Positions 55,197 through 62,198 of a stretch of DNA of 64,000 bases are shown one piece after another (position 1 is the stretch's first letter; each line of letters begins with the position of its first letter). Origin of the DNA: JAAYDI01 sp052034005 (GTDB lineage Bacteria > Planctomycetota > Planctomycetia > Pirellulales > Pirellulaceae); contig JBPOJB010000029.1 of NCBI GenBank assembly GCA_052034005.1, positions 135,827-199,826 on the forward strand, read 5' to 3'. The notes beneath the pieces are model-generated. The model saw only the letters and a program-made list of their open reading frames with translations, searched no databases and was not told where the DNA came from. Made by a program: the position numbers and the translations under genes.

Positions 55197-55216
55197 GTGG
55201 TTCCTCCCCTTGCGCT

Positions 55217-56566
55217 TCAGCGCTCGTTGGCTTCATCTGGGAGCGGGTTCGGGTCGTGGTCCCGGTTGCGCGTCGGGCCGCGCGAGGCGTAGGCCGCCGC
55301 CAACAGCGCGGCGAGCGCCGCTACGGCGATACCCCCCGCGTACCATTTCCAATTCCAGCGCCGAAGCCATTGGGCGATCCCCGGTTCAGCGTCCGGCGCG
55401 TCGGCCTCGGCGTCCTCGACCGGCTGTTCGTAGAGGGCCAGTCTCTCCTGCAGATGGCTCAGCTGCCGGCGCACGGCCGCCTGCTCCGCCTTGAGCGTCT
55501 CGACATCCGCCTGCAGTTGCCGGTTCTTGTCGGATGCCGCCTGCAGCGCCCGCTCGGTTTGCTCCTTGGACCTGGCGGTCTCCCGAACCTGGGCCAGCAA
55601 GCCCAGGTTGGAGGATTGCAGTTCCTCGTTCTTCCGCCGCTGCGCTTCCAGCTCCTGCACGACGCCGCCGGGCGCCACGTCCAGCTGACCGATGACGCGG
55701 TCGAGCAGGCTGCGCTCGGCGGCCATTTCCGCCCCGGCCGACGGCTCCGCGCCCGCGGGCGCCGTGGCGACGGTGTCCGGTGCCAGCAGCCGCCAGGCGA
55801 GCAGCGCGAGCACCAGGAACTGCATGGACAGCAGGCCCAGCACGGCGACCGCCATCCAGGCCTGCTTCGACTCGCCCACCTGGACGACCGTCGGCGGGTA
55901 CCCGCTCGGCAGTCCGCTGTATCGAGGGTCGTTCGGCATCGGCAATTTGCCCTCCAGTTGAGCCGCGTAGGATTCGAGTTCCGCCAGGCGGAATCGCGAA
56001 CTGGTCATGTAGAAGCCGCGCGTCGGGCGTGTCCGCCGCGCGCCGTCCGTCGTCCATTGGAAGAACGCGCGTTCCTGCTTGCACGGGTCGATCACCAGCG
56101 CGACATCCAGCGGCTTGTTGAAGAAATGGCGGCAGATGAACGTGTCCATCCCGGACAGGAAGACGCCCCAGCCGGGATGCGTGTGGTACCAGCCCACCAT
56201 CTGCAGGTCGGCTGGGAACTCCTCGCGCTTGCGCGAGATGTCGCTCCAGGTCTCGTGCGTGAACTTGAAACTCCCCTTGGAGTTCTCATAGTGCTCGGCG
56301 CGCAGGCTGTCGGCGACCATCACGAACGGTTGGCCGGCGTTGTCCTCGTACTGGCCTCCGAGCAGTACGCCGCCCAGCTCCGCCTCCAGATCCGACAGCG
56401 CGTGGGCCTCCAGGTCGCGCATCACGTCCAGGTCGACGTAGATCGGCAGGTCCTCCTCGGCTGGCGCATGGCACGGGACGACCGCGAAATGACGGTTCCG
56501 ATCCGGGCGCAACTGCGTCCGGCGCGGGGCCTGTTCAAGTTCACCGAACCGTATCTCGCTGTCCAT
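55217..56566 (-). CDS. Membrane-anchored JAMM (MPN+) peptidase with coiled coil
   Basis: 449-residue protein. The N-terminal 200 residues are a JAB1/MPN/Mov34 metallopeptidase with E63 (in ELGGVLLGG) and the JAMM motif H128-x-H130 ... S138 ... D141 (HTHPGWGVFLSGMD), so it should remove or process ubiquitin-like modifiers. A membrane helix at about 237-262 follows, then a coiled coil (about 300-380) and a second helix (about 410-430). The peptidase and the RING finger are thus both tied to a membrane. The start at 56566 lies 8 bp after the E1 stop without its own ribosome site, implying coupled translation. It is a paralogue of the soluble JAMM protein at 57758. Confidence 0.9.
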   Translation of the reverse strand: MDSEIRFGELEQAPRRTQLRPDRNRHFAVVPCHAPAEEDLPIYVDLDVMRDLEAHALSDLEAELGGVLLGGQYEDNAGQPFVMVADSLRAEHYENSKGSFKFTHETWSDISRKREEFPADLQMVGWYHTHPGWGVFLSGMDTFICRHFFNKPLDVALVIDPCKQERAFFQWTTDGARRTRPTRGFYMTSSRFRLAELESYAAQLEGKLPMPNDPRYSGLPSGYPPTVVQVGESKQAWMAVAVLGLLSMQFLVLALLAWRLLAPDTVATAPAGAEPSAGAEMAAERSLLDRVIGQLDVAPGGVVQELEAQRRKNEELQSSNLGLLAQVRETARSKEQTERALQAASDKNRQLQADVETLKAEQAAVRRQLSHLQERLALYEQPVEDAEADAPDAEPGIAQWLRRWNWKWYAGGIAVAALAALLAAAYASRGPTRNRDHDPNPLPDEANER

Positions 56567-56574
56567 ATCTGTGG

Positions 56575-57765
56575 CTAATGCCTTGTTTCGGCGCCGCGGC
56601 GCACCGCCGGCCGGTCTCCTGTGAGCAGGAACACGCGGTGCGTCCCGGCCGATTCCACACGCACGATATCGTAGGGCGGGATCCCCAGCTCGCACAGCGT
56701 GACCTGGGCCAATTCGGAGCCTGCTTCGATGCAGTGCGTCATGCGTGGCCGCGCGATCTGTTGGCAGCCCGGGCAGATCGTCTCCCGATGACCCACCTGG
56801 CTCTGCGGCCGCATCACGCGCCGACTGGTCCCGCATGGGATACAGTCGATCGAGACCACGAGGTCGCGATCCAGCACCAGGCGGCTGGAATCCACAGCCA
56901 GACCCGCCGCGCCGCATGCTTCGACCAACAGCCGCTGGGCGGTCGTGGCGGTGTGCTCCAGATCCAGCTCCAGCGGCTCAGGATACGCGTCGTGGCTCAG
57001 GCAGTCGTCCCGGCGTTGGAACCGCGTCCGGTAGAACTGGTTGCTTACGCCGTTGTAGATCAAAGCCTCCCCGGCGGCGGTCGGCAGGCCGTGGAGCAGC
57101 TTGAGCGCTTCCTGTGTTTGGAGCCCGCCGATCATCGACGAAATCGTCGGTGCCGTCGGCACCTTGCCCGCCTGCAGATCCTCCTGCCGCAACAGCGGGC
57201 AACTGTAGCGCAGATTGATCAGGCGGTAGTCGTTCTCCGTCATCGCGCACTCGTAACATGCGCCGTCCGGCGGCACAAACACCTTCACGACCCCGTTGAT
57301 TTCCTGGATGCCCCCGTCGATCCAGGGCGTCCCAACCTTCCAGCAGCAGCGATTGACCCACCAGCGCGCCTCGCGATTGTCCAGACACCCGATCACGACA
57401 TCCGCGTCGCGGAACAACCCCAGGCCGACATCGGTCAGGATGTTGGCCAGCAGCGGGACGACCCGCGTGTCGGGGTTCAAGTCGCGCAGCGCCTCCGCGG
57501 CCGCCTCCGCCTTCGGGCGGCCGCAATCCCGCTGGCGAAACAGGACGGAACGCGTCAGGTTCGACAGTTCAACCAGGTCGAAATCGACCAGGTGGATCTC
57601 GCCCACACCCAGCAGCGCGAGGTTCTTGAGCACTTCATTGCCCAACGCGCCGGCGCCCACCACCAGGATGCGCGCCCGGGCCAGCTTCGCCTGGTCCCAC
57701 CAGCCGATCAGGCGCAGCCGGGCATAGCGATCATCGTTGTCGATTATCAGTGTCTCGTCAGGCAT
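56575..57765 (-). CDS. E1-like ThiF-family adenylating enzyme
   Basis: 396-residue ubiquitin-activating-like enzyme. The nucleotide loop is VVGAGALGNE (G37, G39, G42), followed by VDFDLVELSNLTRSVLF (D61, D63, R72) and K85 in CGRPKAEAAAE, the standard E1/MoeB adenylation core. CYEC (170-173) and C-terminal CIPC and CPGC motifs look like a zinc site. Cys189 (YSCPLL), just before VPTAPTISSMIGGLQTQEAL, is a possible thioester Cys. The N-terminus holds DETLIIDNDD, similar to motifs in the E2 tails. ATG 57765 overlaps the previous stop by 8 bp; a GTG at 57780 is a weaker start. Confidence 0.93.
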   Translation of the reverse strand: MPDETLIIDNDDRYARLRLIGWWDQAKLARARILVVGAGALGNEVLKNLALLGVGEIHLVDFDLVELSNLTRSVLFRQRDCGRPKAEAAAEALRDLNPDTRVVPLLANILTDVGLGLFRDADVVIGCLDNREARWWVNRCCWKVGTPWIDGGIQEINGVVKVFVPPDGACYECAMTENDYRLINLRYSCPLLRQEDLQAGKVPTAPTISSMIGGLQTQEALKLLHGLPTAAGEALIYNGVSNQFYRTRFQRRDDCLSHDAYPEPLELDLEHTATTAQRLLVEACGAAGLAVDSSRLVLDRDLVVSIDCIPCGTSRRVMRPQSQVGHRETICPGCQQIARPRMTHCIEAGSELAQVTLCELGIPPYDIVRVESAGTHRVFLLTGDRPAVRRGAETRH

Positions 57766-58285
57766 GATCGTCGCGCACACAGATGAAGCCGCAGCCTGTC
57801 AGCTCGCCGCAGCGCCACTGGAAGAATCCGAACTCCTGGCTGACCGGGTCCACTACCATCGCGATCTGCCAAGGCTCTGCGAAGAAGTGCCGGTGGATGA
57901 ACAGGTCGTACCCGGACAGGAACACGCGCAGTCGAGGGTGCGTGTGATGCCACCCGACCACGCGTTCCGCCGGATACCGCGCGACTGCCTCCCGGTTCAT
58001 CGCGGCCCAGGTCTCATGCGTGAACGTGAGCGACGCGGCGCGGGAACGCGCATCCACCGCCGGCATGAACTCGCGCACCTCCAGATCCGCCTGCGGGCCC
58101 TGAGGATAACCGCCCAGCAGGAACCCGCCCAACTCGCGGCTCAGGTCCTGCTCGGAATAGTCCAGAATCCGCTCCAACACCGACTCGCGCACGAGGACCC
58201 GCGGCGCGTCCGGGTGAACCTCGCCGATGACGCGCTGCCGCTGCGCATGCGCATCCCCGGGGTTGAGTCTGGGCGCTGGCTGCAT
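57758..58285 (-). CDS. Soluble JAMM (MPN+) peptidase
   Basis: 175-residue JAB-domain metallopeptidase without membrane helix. Metal and catalytic residues are E51 (ELGGFLLGG), H114, H116, S124 and D127 (HTHPRLRVFLSGYD). The following IHRHFF and the preceding FTHETWAAMNREA also occur, nearly unchanged, in the membrane JAMM protein at 55217, so they are paralogues. Possible jobs are removing the Ubl from targets or trimming it, although the encoded Ubl already ends in Gly. It starts 9 bp after the active E2 gene and overlaps the E1 gene by 8 bp. Confidence 0.92.
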   Translation of the reverse strand: MQPAPRLNPGDAHAQRQRVIGEVHPDAPRVLVRESVLERILDYSEQDLSRELGGFLLGGYPQGPQADLEVREFMPAVDARSRAASLTFTHETWAAMNREAVARYPAERVVGWHHTHPRLRVFLSGYDLFIHRHFFAEPWQIAMVVDPVSQEFGFFQWRCGELTGCGFICVRDDHA

Positions 58286-58294
58286 GACCGAAAC

Positions 58295-58948
58295 TCAATC
58301 TAGGAACACAATGTCCTGGTCTTCCGCCGTGATCAACTCGGCGTCAACCACCTCGTCGCCCGGGCCGTCAATGATCAGGATCTCGGGTGCCGCGCCGGGT
58401 ACGTCGTCGGCCGCGGCCGGACTGGCGTGCGACCTGGCCACGCTCTCCGCCGCCTTGCGGCCTGAGGTCCAGTCCCGGATCGGCCGATCGTCCAACGGCA
58501 GCACGTACTGGGTCTGCGTCTTGACCCACAACGCCGCGTCACGGTTGTACGGGCTGTCCGCATCGTAGTTCCGATACCGAATCATGTCCCAGAGCATCTC
58601 GCAGAGTCGGTCCAGACGGAGACTGGGAACCCAGTGCGTCCCATAGCCGCCGAGGCACACCACGCCACTGGCCGAGATGTTGGGATGGAAGATGGGCGAC
58701 AGCCAGGTCAATTCGGGCATCGTCCGCGGGTACGACGCGCCCAGCCTGATCCGCACCTCGTGTGTCTCGCGGACCGACACCCGACGGTTCCCCTCGGCCA
58801 GCCACAACCCCCGACCGAAAAAACGCACCAGGTATTGCTCGCCCGGATAGTCCGCGGTCTCGAAATCCAGCACGGAACTCTCCGCGCGCAGCTGCTCCAT
58901 CGCACAACGGTCGCTCCGGAGTCGGCGAGTCCGCGGTGATTCAGCCAT
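58295..58948 (-). CDS. E2-like ubiquitin-conjugating enzyme with catalytic Cys
   Basis: 217-residue UBC-fold protein. HPN lies at 88-90 (IFHPNISASGVVCL), and Cys98 sits eight residues after its Asn, exactly the E2 catalytic spacing. The upstream strand is RIRLGASYPRTMPELTWL. A C-terminal helical segment (LCEMLWDMIRYRNYDAD) follows. The tail carries hydrophobic-acidic motifs EILIIDG (189-195) and DIVFLD (212-217). It should carry the Ubl as a thioester and pass it to targets, perhaps through the RING protein. The ATG overlaps the Ubl stop by 8 bp (ATGGCTGA). Confidence 0.93.
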   Translation of the reverse strand: MAESPRTRRLRSDRCAMEQLRAESSVLDFETADYPGEQYLVRFFGRGLWLAEGNRRVSVRETHEVRIRLGASYPRTMPELTWLSPIFHPNISASGVVCLGGYGTHWVPSLRLDRLCEMLWDMIRYRNYDADSPYNRDAALWVKTQTQYVLPLDDRPIRDWTSGRKAAESVARSHASPAAADDVPGAAPEILIIDGPGDEVVDAELITAEDQDIVFLD

Positions 58949-59252
58949 CGCCCATGCGCCCTGCCACGATCTCGGGATACACGATCAAGTGGTCACCATC
59001 CCCCACCTGAGCCTCAAGCAGCGTCTGGTCGTCGTGCAGCCGCCGGCCGCCTTCCTTGTGGTCGAGACTGTAGCTCATGGGCTGACCGTCCGGACCCATG
59101 ACGGGTAGGTTCATTTTCGTGATGATGTTCGGCAGTATCCGCCTGACCGTCACCGTGTCCGCGATGATGGCTTCGACACTCTTGGCGCCGGTCTGATCCA
59201 AAAACGTCACACGCGTTCCCTTCCGACCTTCGCTCGACCCGGATCCAGACAT
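58941..59252 (-). CDS. Ubiquitin-like beta-grasp protein ending in Gly
   Basis: 103-residue protein, first gene of the operon. After a Ser/Gly-rich start the sequence has a beta-grasp pattern: RVTFLDQTGAKSVEAIIA, a helix VRRILPNIITKM, then YSLDHKEGGRRLHDDQTLL and AQVGDGDHLIVYPEIVAG. The C-terminus is GRMGDG and the stop follows directly, so the last residue is Gly, as needed for E1 adenylation without prior trimming. It is not a strict GG ending. ATG 59252 has GGAG upstream. Neighbours (E2, JAMM, E1) strongly support a modifier role. Alternatives such as a YukD-like non-conjugated Ubl are less likely. Confidence 0.9.
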   Translation of the reverse strand: MSGSGSSEGRKGTRVTFLDQTGAKSVEAIIADTVTVRRILPNIITKMNLPVMGPDGQPMSYSLDHKEGGRRLHDDQTLLEAQVGDGDHLIVYPEIVAGRMGDG

Positions 59253-59303
59253 GTTCTTCGGGCTCCGTACATTGACGCCAGCGTATTCGTCGCAGATGCA
59301 GCT

Positions 59304-59332
59304 ATCTTAAACCGGCCGGCCGGCGATTCCAA
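59304..59332 (-). promoter_or_regulatory. Possible promoter of the ubiquitin-like operon
   Basis: On the minus strand, TTGGAA (59332-59327), a 17-bp spacer and TAAGAT (59309-59304), each four of six to consensus. The leader would be about 45 nt. It would allow the operon to be transcribed independently of the transglutaminase-like gene 141 bp upstream. Confidence 0.45.
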
Positions 59333-59393
59333 GCGCCGGGTGAAGCGGCGCGACGGCAGGCTCCCGGGCCGGTGCGGCGCGCAGGCTGCGGAG

Positions 59394-60962
59394 CTACTGG
59401 ATCTGAACCACCTGAAGTCGCAACTGGTTCATCACTTGCAGCACGCTCAGCATGGCCGAGGAGGCTTGTTCGGCGGTCAGGTTGGAGTGTCGGAGCTTGA
59501 TGTGGGCGGCGCCGATACCCCCGAGCCCCAGCGTGCCATCCAGCGGAACCCACCGGTCGGCGATCCAGGCTTCGTTCCACATGTGGAACGCGAACCCGCG
59601 GTCGGATGGGGAGTAGACGAGCCCGACGCAGACGCGGGCCGGAATGCCGCGAACCCGACACAGGGCCGCCAGCAGCACGGCGTGTTCGGTGCAGTCGCCT
59701 TCCAACGAGTGCGCCACTTCCGCCGCCGTGGCGAACGCCGTGCCGAAATGCTTCTTCCGGATGCTGTCGCAGACCCATTTCTCCAGTGCCACGCTAACCT
59801 GCCAGGGGTCGGTCGCGTCGGGGGCAATCGAGCCGGCCAACTCGCGCACCAGCGGGTCGTCGGACTGAATGAGGTTGTTCGGGCTGCGGTCGGCGTCGGT
59901 CGGCGGGTCGTCCGGTGGTACGCGGGGCGGGTCGTCCGGGCGGACGGCGCGCACGGTGATGCGCGCCCGCCGCGCGTCGATCGACTCGACCTGCTGCGAC
60001 ACGCCGCTTACGAACAGCTCGGCCGGGTCGCCCTGTTCCAACGTCGCCTCGTAGACGACCTGCCGCGTCGCGTGCGGGTCGGGCAGGGGGGAGGCGATCG
60101 GGACCAGCGTGTCCAGCCCGATGTCGAACTCGACGGTCGGCGTGCGGGCCAGGGCGCGCTCGCGCGTGGTGCGATACATCGTCTGTTGCGCGAGGGGGAG
60201 TTCCGTCTTGAGGATCTCTCCCTGCGCATCGGTCCAGCAGAGGACCTCCAAGCTGAGCCCTTCCAGGTGGACGACCTGTGCGATGCGCAAGAGGCGCTGC
60301 GATCCGTCCAGCAAGGTGGTCTCTTCGAGCTCCTGAGCCTCCATGGCGACCTGGACGACCTGCACACTCGCCACGTCCGGCCAGAGCATCGACACGGTGC
60401 GCCGGTCGCCCGGTTGCATCGGCGCACGGCGCAGGGAAGCCTCCACCGCGAAGAAACCGCCCTGGTCAGCAGGCCAGGGGATGTCACTGGTCGTTTCCTT
60501 GCCCATCGTACGGTGTGTCACCACCATGCGATCTGACTGGAGCTGACCCTCCACCACGATCGGCGAGGTGCCCAACCCGGTCTGATAGCTGAAGCGTCGG
60601 ACCTTGCCATCCCGCGTCTCGACGGATGTCGTGAGGACCTGCATCGTAACCACCTGCTGAAATCGCGGGATGGACAACTGCAAGTCGCTCACGATCTCCA
60701 CCAGCGGGTCGGCCGAATCCCGGGCGGGGCGGATCGTCGTGTGCATGCTGCCGATGTGCGCGCCGTTCATGAACACGGCATCCCACGTCTCCTCGGGCGA
60801 TAAGCCGGCTTCCTCGGACGGGCTCGGGGCGGGGGTGGCCGCGGCGGGTTCCGCCGGCTTGCGGCAGCCGGCAGCGGTCCACAGCAGGAGCGTGCCGAGC
60901 AGAAGCATACATCGACGGCCTTGTATCTGAGGGGAGGCTGTCATGTGCGGAAGGCGGGTCAT
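59394..60962 (-). CDS. Transglutaminase-fold lipoprotein
   Basis: 522-residue envelope protein. An N-terminal signal with the lipobox-like AAGC (CMLLLGTLLLWTAAGC) predicts a lipid anchor. A long beta-rich region (about 50-370) precedes a transglutaminase-like core at about 405-500, with the catalytic Cys in SLEGDCTEHAVLLAALCR, His in FAFHMWNEAW and Asp in WVPLDGT. Such domains can be proteases or transamidases. The ATG at 60962 has AGGAG 9 nt upstream; ATG 60944 does not. It is on the same strand as the ubiquitin-like operon, ending 141 bp before it, so a functional link is possible but unproven. Confidence 0.87.
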   Translation of the reverse strand: MTRLPHMTASPQIQGRRCMLLLGTLLLWTAAGCRKPAEPAAATPAPSPSEEAGLSPEETWDAVFMNGAHIGSMHTTIRPARDSADPLVEIVSDLQLSIPRFQQVVTMQVLTTSVETRDGKVRRFSYQTGLGTSPIVVEGQLQSDRMVVTHRTMGKETTSDIPWPADQGGFFAVEASLRRAPMQPGDRRTVSMLWPDVASVQVVQVAMEAQELEETTLLDGSQRLLRIAQVVHLEGLSLEVLCWTDAQGEILKTELPLAQQTMYRTTRERALARTPTVEFDIGLDTLVPIASPLPDPHATRQVVYEATLEQGDPAELFVSGVSQQVESIDARRARITVRAVRPDDPPRVPPDDPPTDADRSPNNLIQSDDPLVRELAGSIAPDATDPWQVSVALEKWVCDSIRKKHFGTAFATAAEVAHSLEGDCTEHAVLLAALCRVRGIPARVCVGLVYSPSDRGFAFHMWNEAWIADRWVPLDGTLGLGGIGAAHIKLRHSNLTAEQASSAMLSVLQVMNQLRLQVVQIQ

Positions 60963-61499
60963 GGCGGCGCGCTCCTGGTTCGAATGTGGTGCGCCCCGGC
61001 GGCGCCAACTGCGAGAGTATAGCAGAGCTGATCGGTTGCGATCGACCCGCCGTGTTGGGCGGCCTGAGCCTGTTGCTGGTCCGCGAGGCGGCGCGTACAC
61101 GGACCATTCGTTAAACCCCCCACGTGCACGGCGGTGGCCGTGGCGTGTGAGAGGTGGTTTTGCGGCACGCCGATACCGCGCACATCCCGAGTGCTAGAGT
61201 TGGATAGACAGGCGCGCGGCCCGCCATGCGGGGCAGGCCGGCGCGGCACGCGCGCTGTCTGCCGGAGGAGTGAGAAGGGGTTCTCCGGCGCCACAAGAAG
61301 CGGATTGTTCCGGTTCTGCCGGAAGAACGGCGCCGTCGCGCAGGTGACGCCCCGGTCTCCTCGGTGCCCCGTAAACCGTGACCTACGATTGTTGGAGGAA
61401 GGATTCGACCCGTGGTGGGAAATGACTCCCGCGACCCGTTGCCGGGACGGAAGCCGTCGAGGCGGACGCCGGCGACACCGACTGAGACCGAGGCTGACA
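60963..61499. other. 537-bp divergent intergenic region
   Basis: Between two divergent genes. On the minus strand a -10-like TATACT (61021-61016) lies about 50 nt before the transglutaminase-like gene, without a clear -35. On the plus strand GGAGGA (61395-61400) and TACGAT (61384-61389) are seen but are not positioned for the gene at 61500. No repeat, tRNA or convincing small gene was found. Confidence 0.4.
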
Positions 61500-62198
61500 A
61501 TGGGTTTTCTGAAACGATTCTTCCGCAACGTGCTCCACGAGGGGATGCCGGCTCCCCGCACGAGCAGCTTCGAGCACCTCACCGAGGAAGAGCTGGAAGC
61601 TCACCTGGGCGTGGGACGTTACGGTTCGTTTCAACTCACCGACGCCGTCCGTCCGTCCTACGACCTGCAAGTGGTGCCGCAACAAGGGTTCCGACGGGAC
61701 GTGTATCAGGATGAAGAGACGCGCGCACGCGTGCCCGTCCTGATGGCATCCGCGTCGGCCGATATCCTGTTCGAGCTTTTCATGGACCTGCTCGAGCCGT
61801 TGGGCAGCGAAGTGGATGTCGTGCTGGAGACGAGTCACGACCACAACAACGGCGGACACGTCGACCTGTACCGCGAACATATCGACATGCCGGTGCTCAA
61901 GAGCATCCTCTGGGAGTATGAGCACATGCTCCTGAACGACGGATGCACCGGCCTGGCCGTGCTCAACCCGGCCGTGCCTCAGGAAGTGCAGTTCGACGAG
62001 CACAAGATGCTGATCGTCTATGGCGAACCGCTCGAGTCGTTTGAATCGATCCTCGAAGCCCGCAATGTGTTGTTCGTGCCGGACATCAAGTTCATCACGG
62101 AAGCCGAACATGTCCATTCGTCGAGTGAGCGCTACAGCCGGGCGTTCGACGAGCTGAAGGTCAACCTGGGGATGGACGGGACGTACTCCCTCACCTGA
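61500..62198 (+). CDS. Conserved-looking protein of unknown function
   Basis: 232-residue soluble, acidic protein not recognised as a family. It starts MGFLKRFFRNVLHEG (an amphipathic basic helix), then EHLTEEELEAHLGVGRYGSFQL, and a middle with SADILFELFMDLLEPLGSEVDVVLETSHD. A C-terminal part has KMLIVYGEPLESFESILEARNVLF and ends GMDGTYSLT. Codon use resembles its neighbours, and no signal peptide or membrane helix is seen. The last 8 bp overlap the end of the convergent lipoprotein gene. Function unknown. Confidence 0.72.
   Translation: MGFLKRFFRNVLHEGMPAPRTSSFEHLTEEELEAHLGVGRYGSFQLTDAVRPSYDLQVVPQQGFRRDVYQDEETRARVPVLMASASADILFELFMDLLEPLGSEVDVVLETSHDHNNGGHVDLYREHIDMPVLKSILWEYEHMLLNDGCTGLAVLNPAVPQEVQFDEHKMLIVYGEPLESFESILEARNVLFVPDIKFITEAEHVHSSSERYSRAFDELKVNLGMDGTYSLT

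Noticed and set aside
53660..59252. CBASS or Bil/Bub antiphage operon
   Set aside because: E1, E2 and JAMM genes occur in both, but no CD-NTase, effector or defence island gene is present and the RING and membrane parts do not fit those standard sets; a defence role is not excluded.
53660..59252. Pup-proteasome type tagging
   Set aside because: No Pup-like protein, PafA ligase or proteasome genes; the enzymes are E1/E2/JAMM type.
60963..61499. tRNA or other RNA gene (GGTTCGAAT near 60976)
   Set aside because: The T-loop-like string has no matching acceptor, D or anticodon stems around it.
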